From Blepharisma stoltei (Eukaryota; Ciliophora; Heterotrichea; Heterotrichida; Blepharismidae), in assembly GCA_914767885.1 (NCBI GenBank), contig CAJZBQ010000055.1, forward strand, positions 372,001 to 436,000: DNA of 64,000 bases, given 5' to 3'. The notes below the pieces were generated by a model that was not told the origin of the DNA, made no database searches, and saw nothing but the letters and a program-made list of their open reading frames with translations. Each line of letters begins with the position of its first letter. Positions within the stretch are counted from its first letter, which is position 1. This document shows, one piece after another, positions 30,718-41,612 of the stretch. Position numbers and translations under genes: made by a program.

Positions 30718-33700
30718 TTATTTTTTTCCACTTTTTTTCTTTTTCATTTTCCTTTCCTCAGCCAACTTTTGAATTTCAGTCACTGTGAATCCCAACATCT
30801 TCATAAGCATAGCTACAATTTTTTCAGGCTCAGTATCAAGTTCAGGAATATGCCTTATTAAATTATTAAACAGCGATTTTATATACCCAAAATCCAATGC
30901 TGAAGCAATTTTGATTTTTTCTTCTGCTTCTCTTAGTTGCTGTTTTAATAAGCTAATTTGCTCTTTATGCAGCTTTATAATTGACTTTTTCTCAGCCAAT
31001 TTTTCTTCATTTTCTTCAAAAAACTTTTTAGAGTCCAAAGAATACCTCGAATACGAGCTTTCATTTGACCTATTTTCCAGTGTTTCAATATTCGGATACG
31101 GTGATTCTGATTTTCTACGTTCACTTAAAATTTCACTATCAATTACATGCAAAGAATTCCTAGATACCAATGAGTCTCTTCTTGATAAAGAAGTCTCAAT
31201 CGGCAATTGAAATTCAGATGTGCTATGTTTATGCTCTCTAGAAGTATTGTCTGTGACAATGATATTTAAAGAATTTCGATATTCAGTATCTTTGAGTGAA
31301 GGAATCGATTTTGAATGGCTGATAACTGAAAGGTCTACTAATGTAGCTTTAAGCTCATCGAAATCGATAAGTTCATCTTTTCAGGATTTTGATATAGAAA
31401 CCTCGTCACCAACTTTCCATTCGTATGATTTATCGTGATATTTTAGTAGCACCCAATTGACGTTATCGGCTTTTAAGCTTAAAAGCATAGTACAAGCTTC
31501 TGAAATTGGTGAACCAATTTGAGAAAATGCTTGCTGCCTTACAACGACCATTGAATTTGTGTCTGCTGCTTGAAGTTTTTGCTTCAGTGTGGCGATTTTT
31601 GACTTTTCTTTTCTGTAATTTGCCTCTGCTCTTTCTTTTTCTATTTTTAGATTAATTATTATTTGGGTTTTTTCATGGTTTTCAGCTGTAAGCTGGCCTA
31701 AAAGGTCTTTTAAAATTTTAGTGTTTTCTTTTGAATCTTCAGCTTCATTGAGAGAAAAAGCATGGTCTTCGTGGGTTGCTGGGCCTTTTTTTAATTGAGA
31801 AAGCTCTAAGTCAAGATTTGAGTTTTTTTCTCTGAGAGAGGAAATTTCTTCTTCTGTGACTTTGAGCAGGAGCTTATATCGCGTTAATTGATCTTGATTG
31901 ATAGTAGCTGAATCTCCTGTGCTTCTATCAGATTTAGATCCATTTTCTAGAGTGTCTCTTAATGAATTTTCAAGCTCATGCATAAGTTCGTGGTTTTTCT
32001 TTTCAAGAACTTCTTTATCTTTTTCTAAATTTTGATATTTTTTTCTAAATTCTTCGCCATTGTTAATGGTTTATTATCATTTTTAATTAATAATGAAATA
32101 AGCAATATTTCTTTTTAAGATATATAGTTCCAGCCTCCATTTGGGTTGAGCTATCCCGATGTCTCCCGAAATCGGAATAGGGAATGGCTCTACCAAACAT
32201 TTTTTGCAAGCCAACCCCCCAGATCGCAAGTCTATTTATTATTGGAAATTTTGTCATCTGGGAGTTGGTTTTACCAGCAAATGTTGGTAGAACTAATCCC
32301 CGATTGACGTCAGGAGACATCGGATAGCCCAAGCCAAAAGGATGCCGAGTTCTATATAAGAAAGAAATAATTAATTTTTTAAATTTTACTTTTAAACTAT
32401 ATAGACAAATCATTATTATATTTTATAATTTTGCAATATTTTAATAAACATAAATGAATAGACTAAGAAAATTTTTGATTTTCGGTCAAGTATTTTTAGA
32501 CGAGCTATTTCATCTTCTAATAACATTTTATCTCCTTTAAGCCCTGTATTTTGTTGAAGGAGGTGCTCAACTAATTCCTCTTGTTTTTTATACTTATTAT
32601 CAGGATTTACATAAAATGGTGATAAAGACAAGTAGCCTTCTAGCTCAGTTGACTTCTGAGATAGCTCTTGAGTAAGTTTCGATATCTTGTCAACTAAATC
32701 TTGATTATCAATTGTTTTTGGGACACTTAATTCTAGATTTTTCTCAATTGCCAATTTTAAATTCAATCTTTTATTATTCCCTCTGATTGTGCAGAGCTCT
32801 TTATATAAATTTTCACAAAATTGATTCCTTCGTGCTAACTCAGCCTTGACTCCTGAAATATCTTCTTGATATTTTGAATCTTTGATGAAAGTTCCTCGCT
32901 TCTCTATTGCAATCTCATTTTTTAAATTTAAAATTTCTCTTAGATAGGCCTCTTCTTTTGCTTTCACAAGCTGATTTTCTTTTTGTAAATTTCTAATCAA
33001 GTCTTTTAATACTAAAATTTCTTCATTATTTTTAATATTTTGCTCTTTATTTTCATTTTCTATGCATTTTATCTATTAAAAAATATTGAAAAGCCCACTG
33101 TAATCCCTGAAGGATTGCCTCTATTTATAAGGCTTCCCGCTTGCTCATCAATTTGTACATGATCTTACGTCAGTTGTTCCCACAGACGAGGTCTGCACTC
33201 ACTACTCGCAAGCTATAAGAGTTGCACCACCAGCAAAGATTCCACCATGAAAAATACAAATGGTTTTATATTTGGTCGACTCTAGGCAAAAATGTAAATC
33301 CGAAGTTCAAGATGTAACTCCTGGTTTCAAACTGGAAAATCGTCCCAATTAACCAGGAAATATACCGCTGGCTCTGCTTCTAGAAGCCCCTTTAAATTTA
33401 CAAACCATTCTCATTTAGAAAACCCTTGATTTGGAATAAAGCATTGGGTCGGCTAACCCGATAATGCGCTGCATCAAACTAGATAAAACCTGGCCATACA
33501 CATTCCTGAACGCCATCCTCCCTTCTCGATTCTCGAGGTGCGAGCTATAAGATTTAAGAGTGTTAATTGGTTCTCCTCACCATTTTTAATGAATTATTTT
33601 CTATGTTTCATTTCGCTACTTCATTAATTATGAAATCCTCTCCTCGATTTGAATTACAATCGAAATTTTCAACAATCTCATCATTTTTATTTTCTAATTC

Positions 33701-34349
33701 AAGCTCAAACCTAGGAGAAGCCACAATTATCTCATTTAATTCTTTGATTTTTTTATTTATCTCATGGAGCTCAAAATTTATTTTTTTGATTTCTAAAGCA
33801 AGTTGTGAAGGCTGAGATGCAGAAATTGTCAAAAAAGAATTTAATAGCTCTAGCTCTGATTCAAATAAGTAGATTTTCTCTTCAATATTCACTTCTGGTT
33901 TTGCTTTGTTTATTTCAGTAATTTGATTGGTTTCAATTATTTCTGCTTGGTTTAAAGAAATATCCTGTTCAAGTTTTTGAATTCTTTTACTCATTTCAGC
34001 ATTAATAATTTCTAATTTTTCAAGTTTTAAAGTTGATATTGCTAAGCTGTCACTAATTTTTTTATTTTCAAGTTTGAGACTTTCAATTTCAATTTTTTTT
34101 AGGGTTCTGTCTTGAAGTAGTAATTTACATTTTTTTTGGAGATTTTTTAAGTAGATTTTTAACGCTGGCATCTCTTCTAATTGCTCTTTTAGGTTCTTAG
34201 ATTTTATACTTGATTCTGAAGTAGATGAATCAGGTGATTTATACGAATGAATTATGATTAATAATAATAAGTTTATATGTAAATATGTTATAAATTTATA
34301 TGTAAATATGTTATAAATTTAGGTTTATATGGTATAGTGTTTCTTCCAT
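30718..34349 (-). CDS. Golgin-like coiled-coil protein with C-terminal GRIP-like domain
   Basis: Four minus-strand ORFs link through IES or SINE removal and one Trp-TGA (31381). Almost the whole protein is coiled coil (for example RIQKLEQDISLNQAEIIETN, LIRNLQKENQLVKAKEEAYL, KIATLKQKLQAADTNS). The C-terminus DFGYIKSLFNNLIRHIPELD and MLMKMLGFTVTEIQKLAEER has the length and hydrophobic pattern of a GRIP domain, which binds Arl GTPases at the trans-Golgi. It ends in Lys-rich MKKKKSGKK. The N-terminus (MEETLYHIN... then NLLLLIIIHSYKSPDSS) is uncertain. One junction (about 32070-32480) is not solved to the base. The Golgi role is inference from the C-terminus. Confidence 0.65.
32070..32480. mobile_element. 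Insertion with long foldback in the golgin gene (limits approximate)
   Basis: Between the frames ending KILDRKSKI (minus strand) and beginning NNGEEFRKKYQNLEK lie about 410 bp. They contain imperfect inverted arms of about 100 bp: GAGCTATCCCGATGTCTCCC at 32139 and GGAGACATCGGATAGCCC at 32311. The arms share CTGGGAGTTGG/CCAGATG-like blocks with the foldback at 39427. Exact ends could not be fixed, because more than one direct repeat fits. Confidence 0.55.
33065..33595 (-). mobile_element. SINE/LINE-like insertion S11
   Basis: Target repeats ATTTTCTATG lie at 33055-33064 and 33596-33605. The minus-strand 5' end is AATTCATTAAAAATGGTGAG. Removal joins EVAKWNIEN to ENKEQNIKNNEEILVLKDLI in frame. 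Confidence 0.85.
34271..34322. other. Predicted 52-bp IES made of two 26-bp tandem units
   Basis: Direct repeats GTTTATATG lie at 34271-34279 and 34323-34331. The segment consists of two copies of TTTATATGTAAATATGTTA-type sequence. Removal joins MEETLYHIN to the long frame. The flanking residues are oddly hydrophobic (LLLLIII), so the call is cautious. Confidence 0.4.
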
Positions 34350-34601
34350 TTTTCTTATTTATGCTTGATCACCAATATTTTTTTGATAGCATCCTACTCT
34401 GAGATGTTGATTCAATACAAGCAATTCATTATTGAATTCAAAGATTCAAAAATTGAAAATTGAAAATGATTTAATATACAAGAAAAAAATTGTTTTTAAA
34501 TATTGTAAGACTCAAAATCTAATTTAATCTCCTCTTTAATGCTATCATAATAATTTCCGAAGAAATCAGCATAGCCAAGAATTCCAAAATCTCATACTAA
34601 T

Positions 34602-37600
34602 ATGGAACCAATAAATTGCCCAATTTGCTTTCATGAATTTAACACTCAATTTCTTGCTTATACCCCCTCCTCATTGAGCAAACAAAACTATTTGAAAAAT
34701 TCCAATTTTTTGAGTAGCAAAACACCCCCATGAGAGCCAAAAAAATATTTTGATATATAAATGAATATTATTATAAAGAAATCTCTAAGAAGTTCTATTG
34801 AATTTTAAACAGTTTGCATTCTAAATAATAAATTTTTACAAATTAATTTTTGCATAGATGTTTTTAAAATATTTATGTATAAATTTTTTAAGAATATAAT
34901 TAACTCCCCCCACTTGCTTAAGCAAATAATTTTGCACGCTCACGGAGGAGGGGGAGTTAGGTTTTAACGTTTTAGCTTCTTCAGCAGAATGATTTAGGCA
35001 TGTATGGGCCCATCCTTCCAAGCCCCAACCAGAGACCCGGGCTCTCCTGACAACCAAAATGGTGTCGACATCACCAAAATGGCAAGGGCACTTCGAAATT
35101 TATACAACTTACAGGTCAGATATCACACACAAGCGCGTTGCCTTAATCTTGATTGACTCCTGCGCGTGTTCCACCTAAGGGCCACCCTCCTCCTCCTCCT
35201 CAGGTATGTCAAGGGGTAAAATTTCTATGCCTCTTATAATCCAAGGCCAATCTGCCCTGCTCTATGAAGTAAGCCATGCTTTGACATTCTAGATAAGAGC
35301 TCACCAGATAATCAGAACCCGATAATAATAATTATCGCGAAGTAGGAAGGGTTTTCGGAGAAAGCCACCTTCTAAGTAGCCATTTTATTATTATTCGCGA
35401 ATTTATCACAGAATCCTGCATCCCCCTCGTTCTCTATTGTGGTCATTCATTTTGCCAAAAATGCACCTCAACAATTGACCGAAGAATGGGTGCTCTCTAC
35501 TGTCCTCTCTGCAGAAGTAAGGACTACCGAGAAGTATCTCAAATAAATAAAAATTATGCATTATCTAAGCTTCAGCCAGACACCAAATATTATTGTTCTA
35601 CACATCCAGACAGAGACGCTCTATATTTTTGTCTCACTGATGATTCAATTTTATGCTGTCGATGTGTGACTTTGCATAAAATGCATGATTTTTATGATAT
35701 AAATGACCCAATAATTATTAATCAAGCTGATGAAAATTTTAAATTAATAAGAAAAAGAGCTGAAAATGAGCTTAACCAGGCCCAAACAGAAAGACAAGAA
35801 TCAGTCAGGATTTTTGATGACTTAAAAAAGAAAAAAGATATTGCATTGGATGAAATCCATTATTATTTTGACACTATAGTAGACGCATTAAATCATAAAA
35901 AGCAGGATTTTGAAAAGAGTCTTAATGGCCCTTATAATAAGATTTTGAAAAGAATTCAGAAAAAAATAGAAGAGTGTGATGACATTGCAATTTCCTGTGG
36001 ATGGCGCTGTTTTAGCCTTGATTTTCCCACTGGGAAGTTTGTGTGCTCGGCCAGTACCATATAGTTTGGTCACACCAAAAAATTTTCCCAGATGGAAAAT
36101 CAAGGCCAAAATAGCGCCATCCATGGGAAAATCCCATATGATAAGTGCAAAATTTAATATTTTGAGAGATATTGAACAATTAAATAAAAAAAGAAAATAT
36201 TGAAATGGGATTAAAATGTTAAATGAGACAAAAAATTTTAATTTAGATAATACTGAGCTTTCAGTGGTAGAAAATATTAAAAATATTGAAGAAGATTATG
36301 TGAAATTGAGCTATCAAACAGAAATTGATATAAATTGTATATTAGAGTCTATCAAAAATATAAATCCTAACGAAAAAGAGTCAGAAGAATTAATCAATTG
36401 ATCTCCAGCACCAGTGAAGAAAATAGAAGAAGTAATCAGCAGTTCTGGACAAGCAAAATTAATTGATAAATTATCAGGTCAAGGCTTTATAAAAAGCAGC
36501 AAAGTAAAATCAATTTTAAAAGCAGTTGATAGAAAAGACTTTATCCCATCAGAAAATCCAGCTTATGATGACCATCCTCAGAAAATAGGTTTTAATACCA
36601 CAATTTCAGCTCCGCATATTCATGCAATATCATTAGAGCTCCTTGAAAAATGGCTGATACCAGGGGCAAGTGTTCTAGATATAGGCTGCGGTAGTGGTTA
36701 TTTGACTATATGCTTCGCAAAAATGATTGAAAAAGGGAAAGTATTTGGCATAGATCATATTGAAGAAATTTTAAATTAATCAATTAACATAATTTAACTA
36801 ACTCATATTTGGCCCTTTGATGCGCAGCGCTGCGAGATGCTTTTTTTCATCTTGTCGCTACTTTCGAACTTATGTCGGGTCTCATTGTCTGGCTCACTCC
36901 ACCTAGTCACCGTGAAGACATTTGAGAATCCAGAAGTGCGGGAATTCCAGCAGTTTGGTATTGCCTCGCTCAATCTGACTTTCTTCCTGCTCCTATTTGG
37001 CCTATTGCTCTGCCTTTTCTATCAGCAGAGGAAAGAGGCAAAACACGATGCACATGGAAGGCGCAGTATAAAATTCCTCGCCACTTTCTCCTCTTTGCAG
37101 AAGTCCGCATTTAAGACCTAACCCTATAATAAAAAAAATTTGGGTGAGCGAAAAGGAATTCATGGAGTGAAATATCCTCTTCATTTGAAGCCATTTTATT
37201 ATCATAAGAAATTTTAAATCAAGCCGTTGAGAATTCTAATAAATCGAATTATTATTTAAATCAATCACCTGAGCTAGAGGTGAAATTTGCGAAAAGAGAT
37301 GGAAAATCAGGCTTAATAGAGTTTGCGCCATATAACGTAATTCATATTGGGGCTGCTACAACTGAAATTCCTGAAGAATTAATTAGGCAGCTTGCTCCAG
37401 GAGGGGCTTTACTAGCTCCTGTTGGCCCATTAACCGGTGCTCAGCGTATTACTTTATTAACTTTCCTCCCTTAAAATTGGACTCCATTTTTTGGGTACTT
37501 TGACCTTCTTTTAAATTGGAAAATTTTAATAAAATTAAGTTTTGGCTAATTTAATTGAAAAGATGAAGTAGAATATTATTTTAAGAGTTTTCACAATAAA

Positions 37601-37838
37601 TCGATTTATTTTTTGAATTAATTCTCATAAAATAAATTAAAAATTATTGGGTTCAATTGCTTTTTGAAGAAAAATTTAAAATAATTGCTTTTAAAAGAAA
37701 AAATTAACACCTTTAAATTGGAACAAAATTTTTTAAAATGGAGTAACTAAAAGCCTAGATTCAAGTTTAGACATCAAATCATTAACAACTGTGAATTACG
37801 CCCCGCTTACAGATCGAGAAAAGCAATGTCCACTTTAG
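34602..37838 (+). CDS. RING / B-box / coiled-coil / PCMT fusion protein (527 aa)
   Basis: Four insertions (764, 160, 443, 286 bp) removed leave exactly 528 codons. The RING is complete only after the first removal: CPICFHEFITESCIPLVLYC, GHSFCQKC and CPLC. A B-box follows (YYCSTHPDRDALYFCLTDDS, ILCCRCVTLHKMH). A coiled coil of about 150 residues comes next. The C-terminal 230 residues are a protein-L-isoaspartate O-methyltransferase fold: LIDKLSGQGFIKSSKVKSIL, VDRKDFIP, SAM motif VLDIGCGSGYLT, IHIGAATTEIPEELIRQL, and NYAPLTDREKQ. It looks like an E3 ubiquitin ligase coupled to a repair methyltransferase for damaged Asp/Asn residues. The two activities could mark or fix aged proteins. Single known parts are conventional. 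Their union is unusual to me. Confidence 0.88.
34646..35398. mobile_element. Composite insertion (MITE plus SINE S4) in the RING domain
   Basis: Target repeats GAATTTAACAC (34635-34645) and GAATTTATCAC (35399-35409). A MITE at 34659-34959 (ends ATACCCCCTCCTCATTGAGC and CACGGAGGAGGGGGAGTTA) and a SINE-like part in minus orientation (5' end AATAATAATAAAATGGC; block CTCCTGCGCGTGTT) make up the insert. Removal restores CPICFHEFITESC, the first zinc knuckle. Confidence 0.85.
35991..36150. mobile_element. 160-bp foldback IES
   Basis: TGCAA repeats lie at 35986-35990 and 36146-36150. The inside is one large inverted repeat (arms TGGATGGCGCTGTTTTAGCC and GGCCAAAATAGCGCCATCCA, with further pairing across TTTTCCCA). 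Removal joins ECDDIA to KFNILRDIEQL. Confidence 0.85.
36777..37205 (-). mobile_element. SINE/LINE-like insertion S5
   Basis: Target repeat AAGAAATTTTAAAT is perfect (36763-36776 and 37206-37219). The minus-strand 5' end is ATGATAATAAAATGGCTTC. The opposite end is low-complexity (TAATCAATTAACATAATTTA on the plus strand). Removal restores HIEEILNQAVENSNKS in the methyltransferase domain. Confidence 0.92.
37459..37744. mobile_element. MITE-type IES, AAATTGGA barcode
   Basis: TAACT repeats at 37458-37462 and 37744-37748. Left-end copies are CTCCCTTAAAATTGGACTCC and CTTCTTTTAAATTGG. Right-end pair is CCTTTAAATTGGAACAAAAT with TTTTAAAATGGAG. Removal joins ITLLT to KSLDSSLDIKSL and gives the expected C-terminus. 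Confidence 0.85.
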
Positions 37839-37908
37839 CAGTTTAAAGTTAAAACTTGCTTCATTTACTTATAATTAATTTTAAAGACTAAGTTTTTAAA
37901 GTCAAGGC

Positions 37909-38444
37909 TTAAAATAATTTCTTTGGCTGTCTAGGAATTTTGTCAAGACTTTCCTTGATTTTTTGCATTCTTGCCGCAAACTCATAGTCCTTGAACGATT
38001 CATCAGTGACATGCATATCTGAAACTCTTCCTGCCTTGAAGAACAACTCTCTGAAGCACTCTTCGTCACTGATTTTATGTGAATATCCTCTTATAATTTC
38101 ATTAATCGAATAAGGCTGTCTGCAGCTCTTAACCAAATCATAGTGAGCATGCGGAGGACCATCATAAATAATCTGAATATATCGGCCAATCTGATGTCTA
38201 TACCTATATGAATATTTTATCAAAAAAATAATATCATTTATATAAAAAGCGCAATCAGTACAATAGGAATAGTTTCATTCTTTTTAAGAGTTTTCCCCAT
38301 AATTCGATCACCTAAGTTTTGAACGTCACGAAACTTCATGTGAGGATACTTTTCAAGCATATTTTCTATGATGGTCTTGATTGCGACAACTGTATTTTGT
38401 GCTGGACCTGCTCTTGCTATTAAAATTGCCTGATAGATTGGCAT
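37909..38444 (-). CDS. Mitochondrial ribosomal protein bS6m
   Basis: 158 aa from ATG 38444 after a 59-bp IES is removed. MPIYQAILIARAGPAQNTVV, MKFRDVQNLGDRIMGKTLKK and YRHQIGRYIQIIYDGPP follow the bS6 order: a first strand with the tyrosine, an acidic/basic helix, RVENLG-like DVQNLGDR, and a second strand that pairs with the first. It extends past bacterial S6 at the C-terminus (KDYEFAARMQKIKESLDKIP). Small-subunit mitoribosomal protein encoded in the nucleus; no separate presequence is obvious. The gene diverges from the methylmalonyl-CoA mutase gene, 300 bp away. Confidence 0.85.
38207..38265. other. Predicted 59-bp TA-bounded IES in bS6m
   Basis: TA at 38205-38206 and 38264-38265. Removal joins NETIP to RYRHQIGRYIQ in frame (ATT CCT AGG TAT AGA). 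Confidence 0.8.
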
Positions 38445-38565
38445 TTTTATAATGTTAAAATTGTGATATTTATTCAGAGATTTTAATTATTCGCAAAAAA
38501 ATCAAGAAATCCGAAGAAATTTCCTAAAAATAAATTATTACGAAATTAAATATACTAATTGCCCG

Positions 38566-38741
38566 AGAATGGCGCTATTTGCGCCATTCTCTGGCAATAT
38601 GGAAAATCGGCTCCACACGGGAACGATTTTCCCACGTATGGAGCCATTTTTTCGCACGTGGGAAGTCAGGATTCTCACGTGTGAAAAAATGGCTCCACAT
38701 GTGGGAAATCTTTCCCGTGTGGAGCCAATCCTCGGGCAATT
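38566..38741. mobile_element. Foldback element upstream of methylmalonyl-CoA mutase
   Basis: Outer ends are AATTGCCCGAG and CTCGGGCAATT. Inside are nested inverted arms (GAATGGCGC/GCGCCATTC; TGGAGCCATTTTTTCGCACGT with the matching ACGTGTGAAAAAATGGCTCC; GGCTCCACACGGGAACGATT with TTTCCCGTGTGGAGCC). It ends 5 bp before the start codon. The ORF on it is an artefact of the repeats. Confidence 0.85.
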
Positions 38742-38746
38742 TCTAT

Positions 38747-41322
38747 ATGCTGTGACGGATTTTGAGTAGATCGTTTAGCAAATTTGAAAAGTGAAAAAAA
38801 GCAGCTGATGCTGAATTGAAACTAAAAGACTCTTGAAAGAAATTTTTATGAAATACTAATGAAGGAATTGCAATACGTCCAGTTTATTTTGCTGAGGATG
38901 CCATCAAAATTCCAGATGTCCCAGGAGAATTTCCATTCATGCGAGGCCCATCTAGTACTATGTACACTCATAAGCCTTGAACAATTCGCCAGCCTTCAGT
39001 TTTTAATACAATAGAAGAAAGCAACGCATTTTACAAAGCAAGTATAGCTGCTGGCCAACAAGTTTTGAATGTTTACTTTGATTTAGCAACTAATAGAGGC
39101 TATGATTCAGATAATCCTATAGTAAAATATGACGTTGGGAGAAATGGTGTGCCTATTGACACAGTAGATGACATGAGAGAACTTTTCAATGGAATTCCTC
39201 TCGCTAATATTAATGTCAATATAGCCATTAATGGTGCTGCTCTCCCTATTATGGCAATGTTTATTGTGACTGCAGGAGAACAGTGCGCACTTTTAAAAAG
39301 ACTTCAAGGTACCATAGAAAATGATATTCTTAAAGAATTTTTAGGAAAAAATAGCTTTATTTATCCACCTGGGTCTTCCATGAAAATTGTTTCTGATATT
39401 ATTAGTTATATAGCTCAGCATTTATAGCCCGATCCCTGCTTTGGACCGGGCTTGGCTGGCATCGGGAGACGTCAGATTGGGACTTGGCTAGCAACATTTT
39501 CTGGCAAAGTCAAATCCCAGATGACAAATCTCCAATAACGAGAGGATTTGTTATCTAGGGAGCTGGCTTTGCCAGCAAAAGTTGCTAGCCAAGTCCCAAT
39601 CTGACGTCTCCCGATGCCAGTCAAGCCCGATCTAAAGCAGGGATCGGGGTATACCTAAATATAACCCAATTTCTATATCCGGGTATCATATGAAAGAAGC
39701 AGGGGCTGGCAATAAATTGGAGCTAGCTTTTACATTAGCAAATGGCTTGGAATATATTAGGTATGCATGCAATGCAGGCCTGACTGTTGATCAAATAGCC
39801 CCTCGCTTAAATTTTTTCTTTGGAGTTGGTATGGACTTTTATATGGAAATTGCTAAACTTAGAGCAGCCAGATTTTTATGGGCGGAATTATTAAAAGAAA
39901 AATTTGACCCAAAAAATACAAAATCTCTAGCTTTAAGAGCCAATTGCCAGACTTCTATGTCGAGCATTACAGCGCATGATCCTTTAAATAATATTGTAAG
40001 AACTGCTATTGAAGCTACAGCATCAGTGCTTGGTGGCACACAATCATTATATACTCATGGATATGATGAAGCTGTTGGAGGTCCAACAGAAAATTCAGCA
40101 AGAATTGCGAAAAATACACAAAGTATTCTGCAGGAGGAAACTGGGATAACAAAAGTGGCTGACCCCTGGGGAGGATCTTATTTTATGGAAAATTTAACAA
40201 AGGAGTTAGCAGATGCTGCTTTAGGAGTGATTAATGAGATTGAAAGCTTAGGAGGCATGACAAAAGCTATTGAAAGCGGTATAGCAAGAAAAATGATTTT
40301 GGAAGATGCTGCAAGAAGAAGGGCAAAAATTGACTCTGGGGAAGAAACCATAGTAGGAGTTAACAAATATAAAGTCAAGGATGAAGAGAAAATGGAAGCT
40401 CAAAATATTGATTATACACATATAAGAGAAGAGCAAATACGTAAAATAAATCAATTGAAAGCTACTAGAGACAATTCTAAAGTGGCTGATGCTTTAGATA
40501 ATCTGACTCCTCTATCAAAATGGTAAAGATTTTTTGTGCTTTTATAAAAAAATTATATTAAGATCTAATATAATGGGAGTATAATCTTAAAATTAATTAA
40601 CAGATTGGGTTGGACCGGTAGTGGCTACGAGTCATCAAGGACACATAAGGATCTTTACGAAATTCCCTGTTGGGCACTTGGATGGTTAAGTTTACTTAGC
40701 TGGCAAATTACTTCAGACACCATCCTACTACTTATCCAAATCTTGATGCCAAAACGCCTCCTCCTTGTCTTTTAGGCTCAAGTGTTGTGCAGGCGGACTT
40801 TGTACTTCACCCTGAATCGGGCGATTGGTGGTAGCTTGATCCAAGGGGAAAGCCAGGAGTCTAAAGGGTTATGGGTGTCTGGGAATCAGCTGCTATATGA
40901 AAATATTTAAACCCTGAACCCAAGCTGCAATCCTTGGTATTGCTGTGAGCTCTAACTTCGGTCCCGAAGGACACTTAAAAGTTACTTCTTTCCAACTACA
41001 TAAACTAAATCAAAACCCACCCGGGTATCATAATCGCATATCAGACCTGAATTTCGACTATTTTTTCGCCCAGTTAGCCTTGGTCATAATTCGAGGAAAT
41101 TAAGTTCACTATTATGTTTATAGGAGTATAATCTAATGTATTATATTTTAGCCAAGCTTTTTTTATAAAAACATGTTTTTTAATAGAGAAGTAAGAATCG
41201 CAGCGAAGACAGGTCAAGGAAATTTATTAGAGCTTGCAATTGAAGCAGCTAGAGCTCGAGCTACCCTTGGAGAAGTATCAAAAGCTTTAGAAGATGTTTA
41301 TGGAAGATATTCATTAGAATAG
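38747..41322 (+). CDS. Methylmalonyl-CoA mutase catalytic domain, without a B12-binding domain
   Basis: 555 aa after two insertions (229 and 679 bp) are removed. The N-terminus [16 protein letters not shown] is a basic mitochondrial presequence. The substrate-binding barrel follows closely: [117 protein letters not shown] and [20 protein letters not shown]. Isomerises methylmalonyl-CoA to succinyl-CoA. The C-terminal cobalamin-binding domain (DxHxxG) is absent. Translation ends at TAG in GRYSLE, and no such motif occurs in the 290 bp up to the next gene. Either the B12 subunit is separate, as in some prokaryotes, or this copy is truncated. Confidence 0.9.
39427..39655. mobile_element. 229-bp foldback element in the mutase gene
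   Basis: Two arms of about 100 bp mirror each other with few mismatches: GACTTGGCTAGCAACATTTT at 39480 pairs with AAAAGTTGCTAGCCAAGTC at 39580, and GCATCGGGAGACGTCAGATT pairs with AATCTGACGTCTCCCGATGC. The outer ends are GCCCGATCC and GGATCGGGG. Removal of 229 bp joins AQHLY to [12 protein letters not shown]. No clean direct repeat is visible, so the limits are by frame only. Confidence 0.8.
40515..41193. mobile_element. 679-bp composite IES in the mutase gene
   Basis: TA copies at 40513-40514 and 41192-41193. Removal gives [20 protein letters not shown]. Within it a further insertion (40588-41122) is flanked by perfect GGAGTATAATCT repeats (40576-40587, 41123-41134). Its sequence TCATCAAGGACACAT recurs in the transporter IES at 61986-62000. 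Confidence 0.75.
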
Positions 41323-41328
41323 CACACA

Positions 41329-41372
41329 CTCCCCCTCTGTAAGCGAGCCAAAAATTTTTGCTCGCTCATAAG
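41329..41372. mobile_element. Solo MITE terminal hairpin
   Basis: ACTCCCCCTCTGTAAGCGAG followed by the inverted TTTGCTCGCTCATAAG is the left hairpin of a MITE. No right end follows before 41612. The surrounding 41323-41612 is otherwise AT-rich without genes. Confidence 0.6.
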
Positions 41373-41612
41373 AATTCTGGCATCCGTGTAATTTATGTGA
41401 GTTCGATTGCTCCTGAGCACTTAATTTCGATGCTAGATATTATTACTTATTTAAAATAAAAAAACACAAATTAAATTTTAACTGCACATAGGAAAAATTC
41501 CTTAAAAAACTATAAAACCGTAATAATGCTGAGGCACTTTATATTTTTAGTTAAGGATCATAGTATATACAATGCGAGTTATTGAAAAATAAATTATAAT
41601 CTATATACTCAT

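Noticed and set aside
36837-37121. 94-codon plus-strand ORF with hydrophobic stretches
   Set aside because: Antisense to insertion S5 by its 5' start and tail; not a host gene by context.
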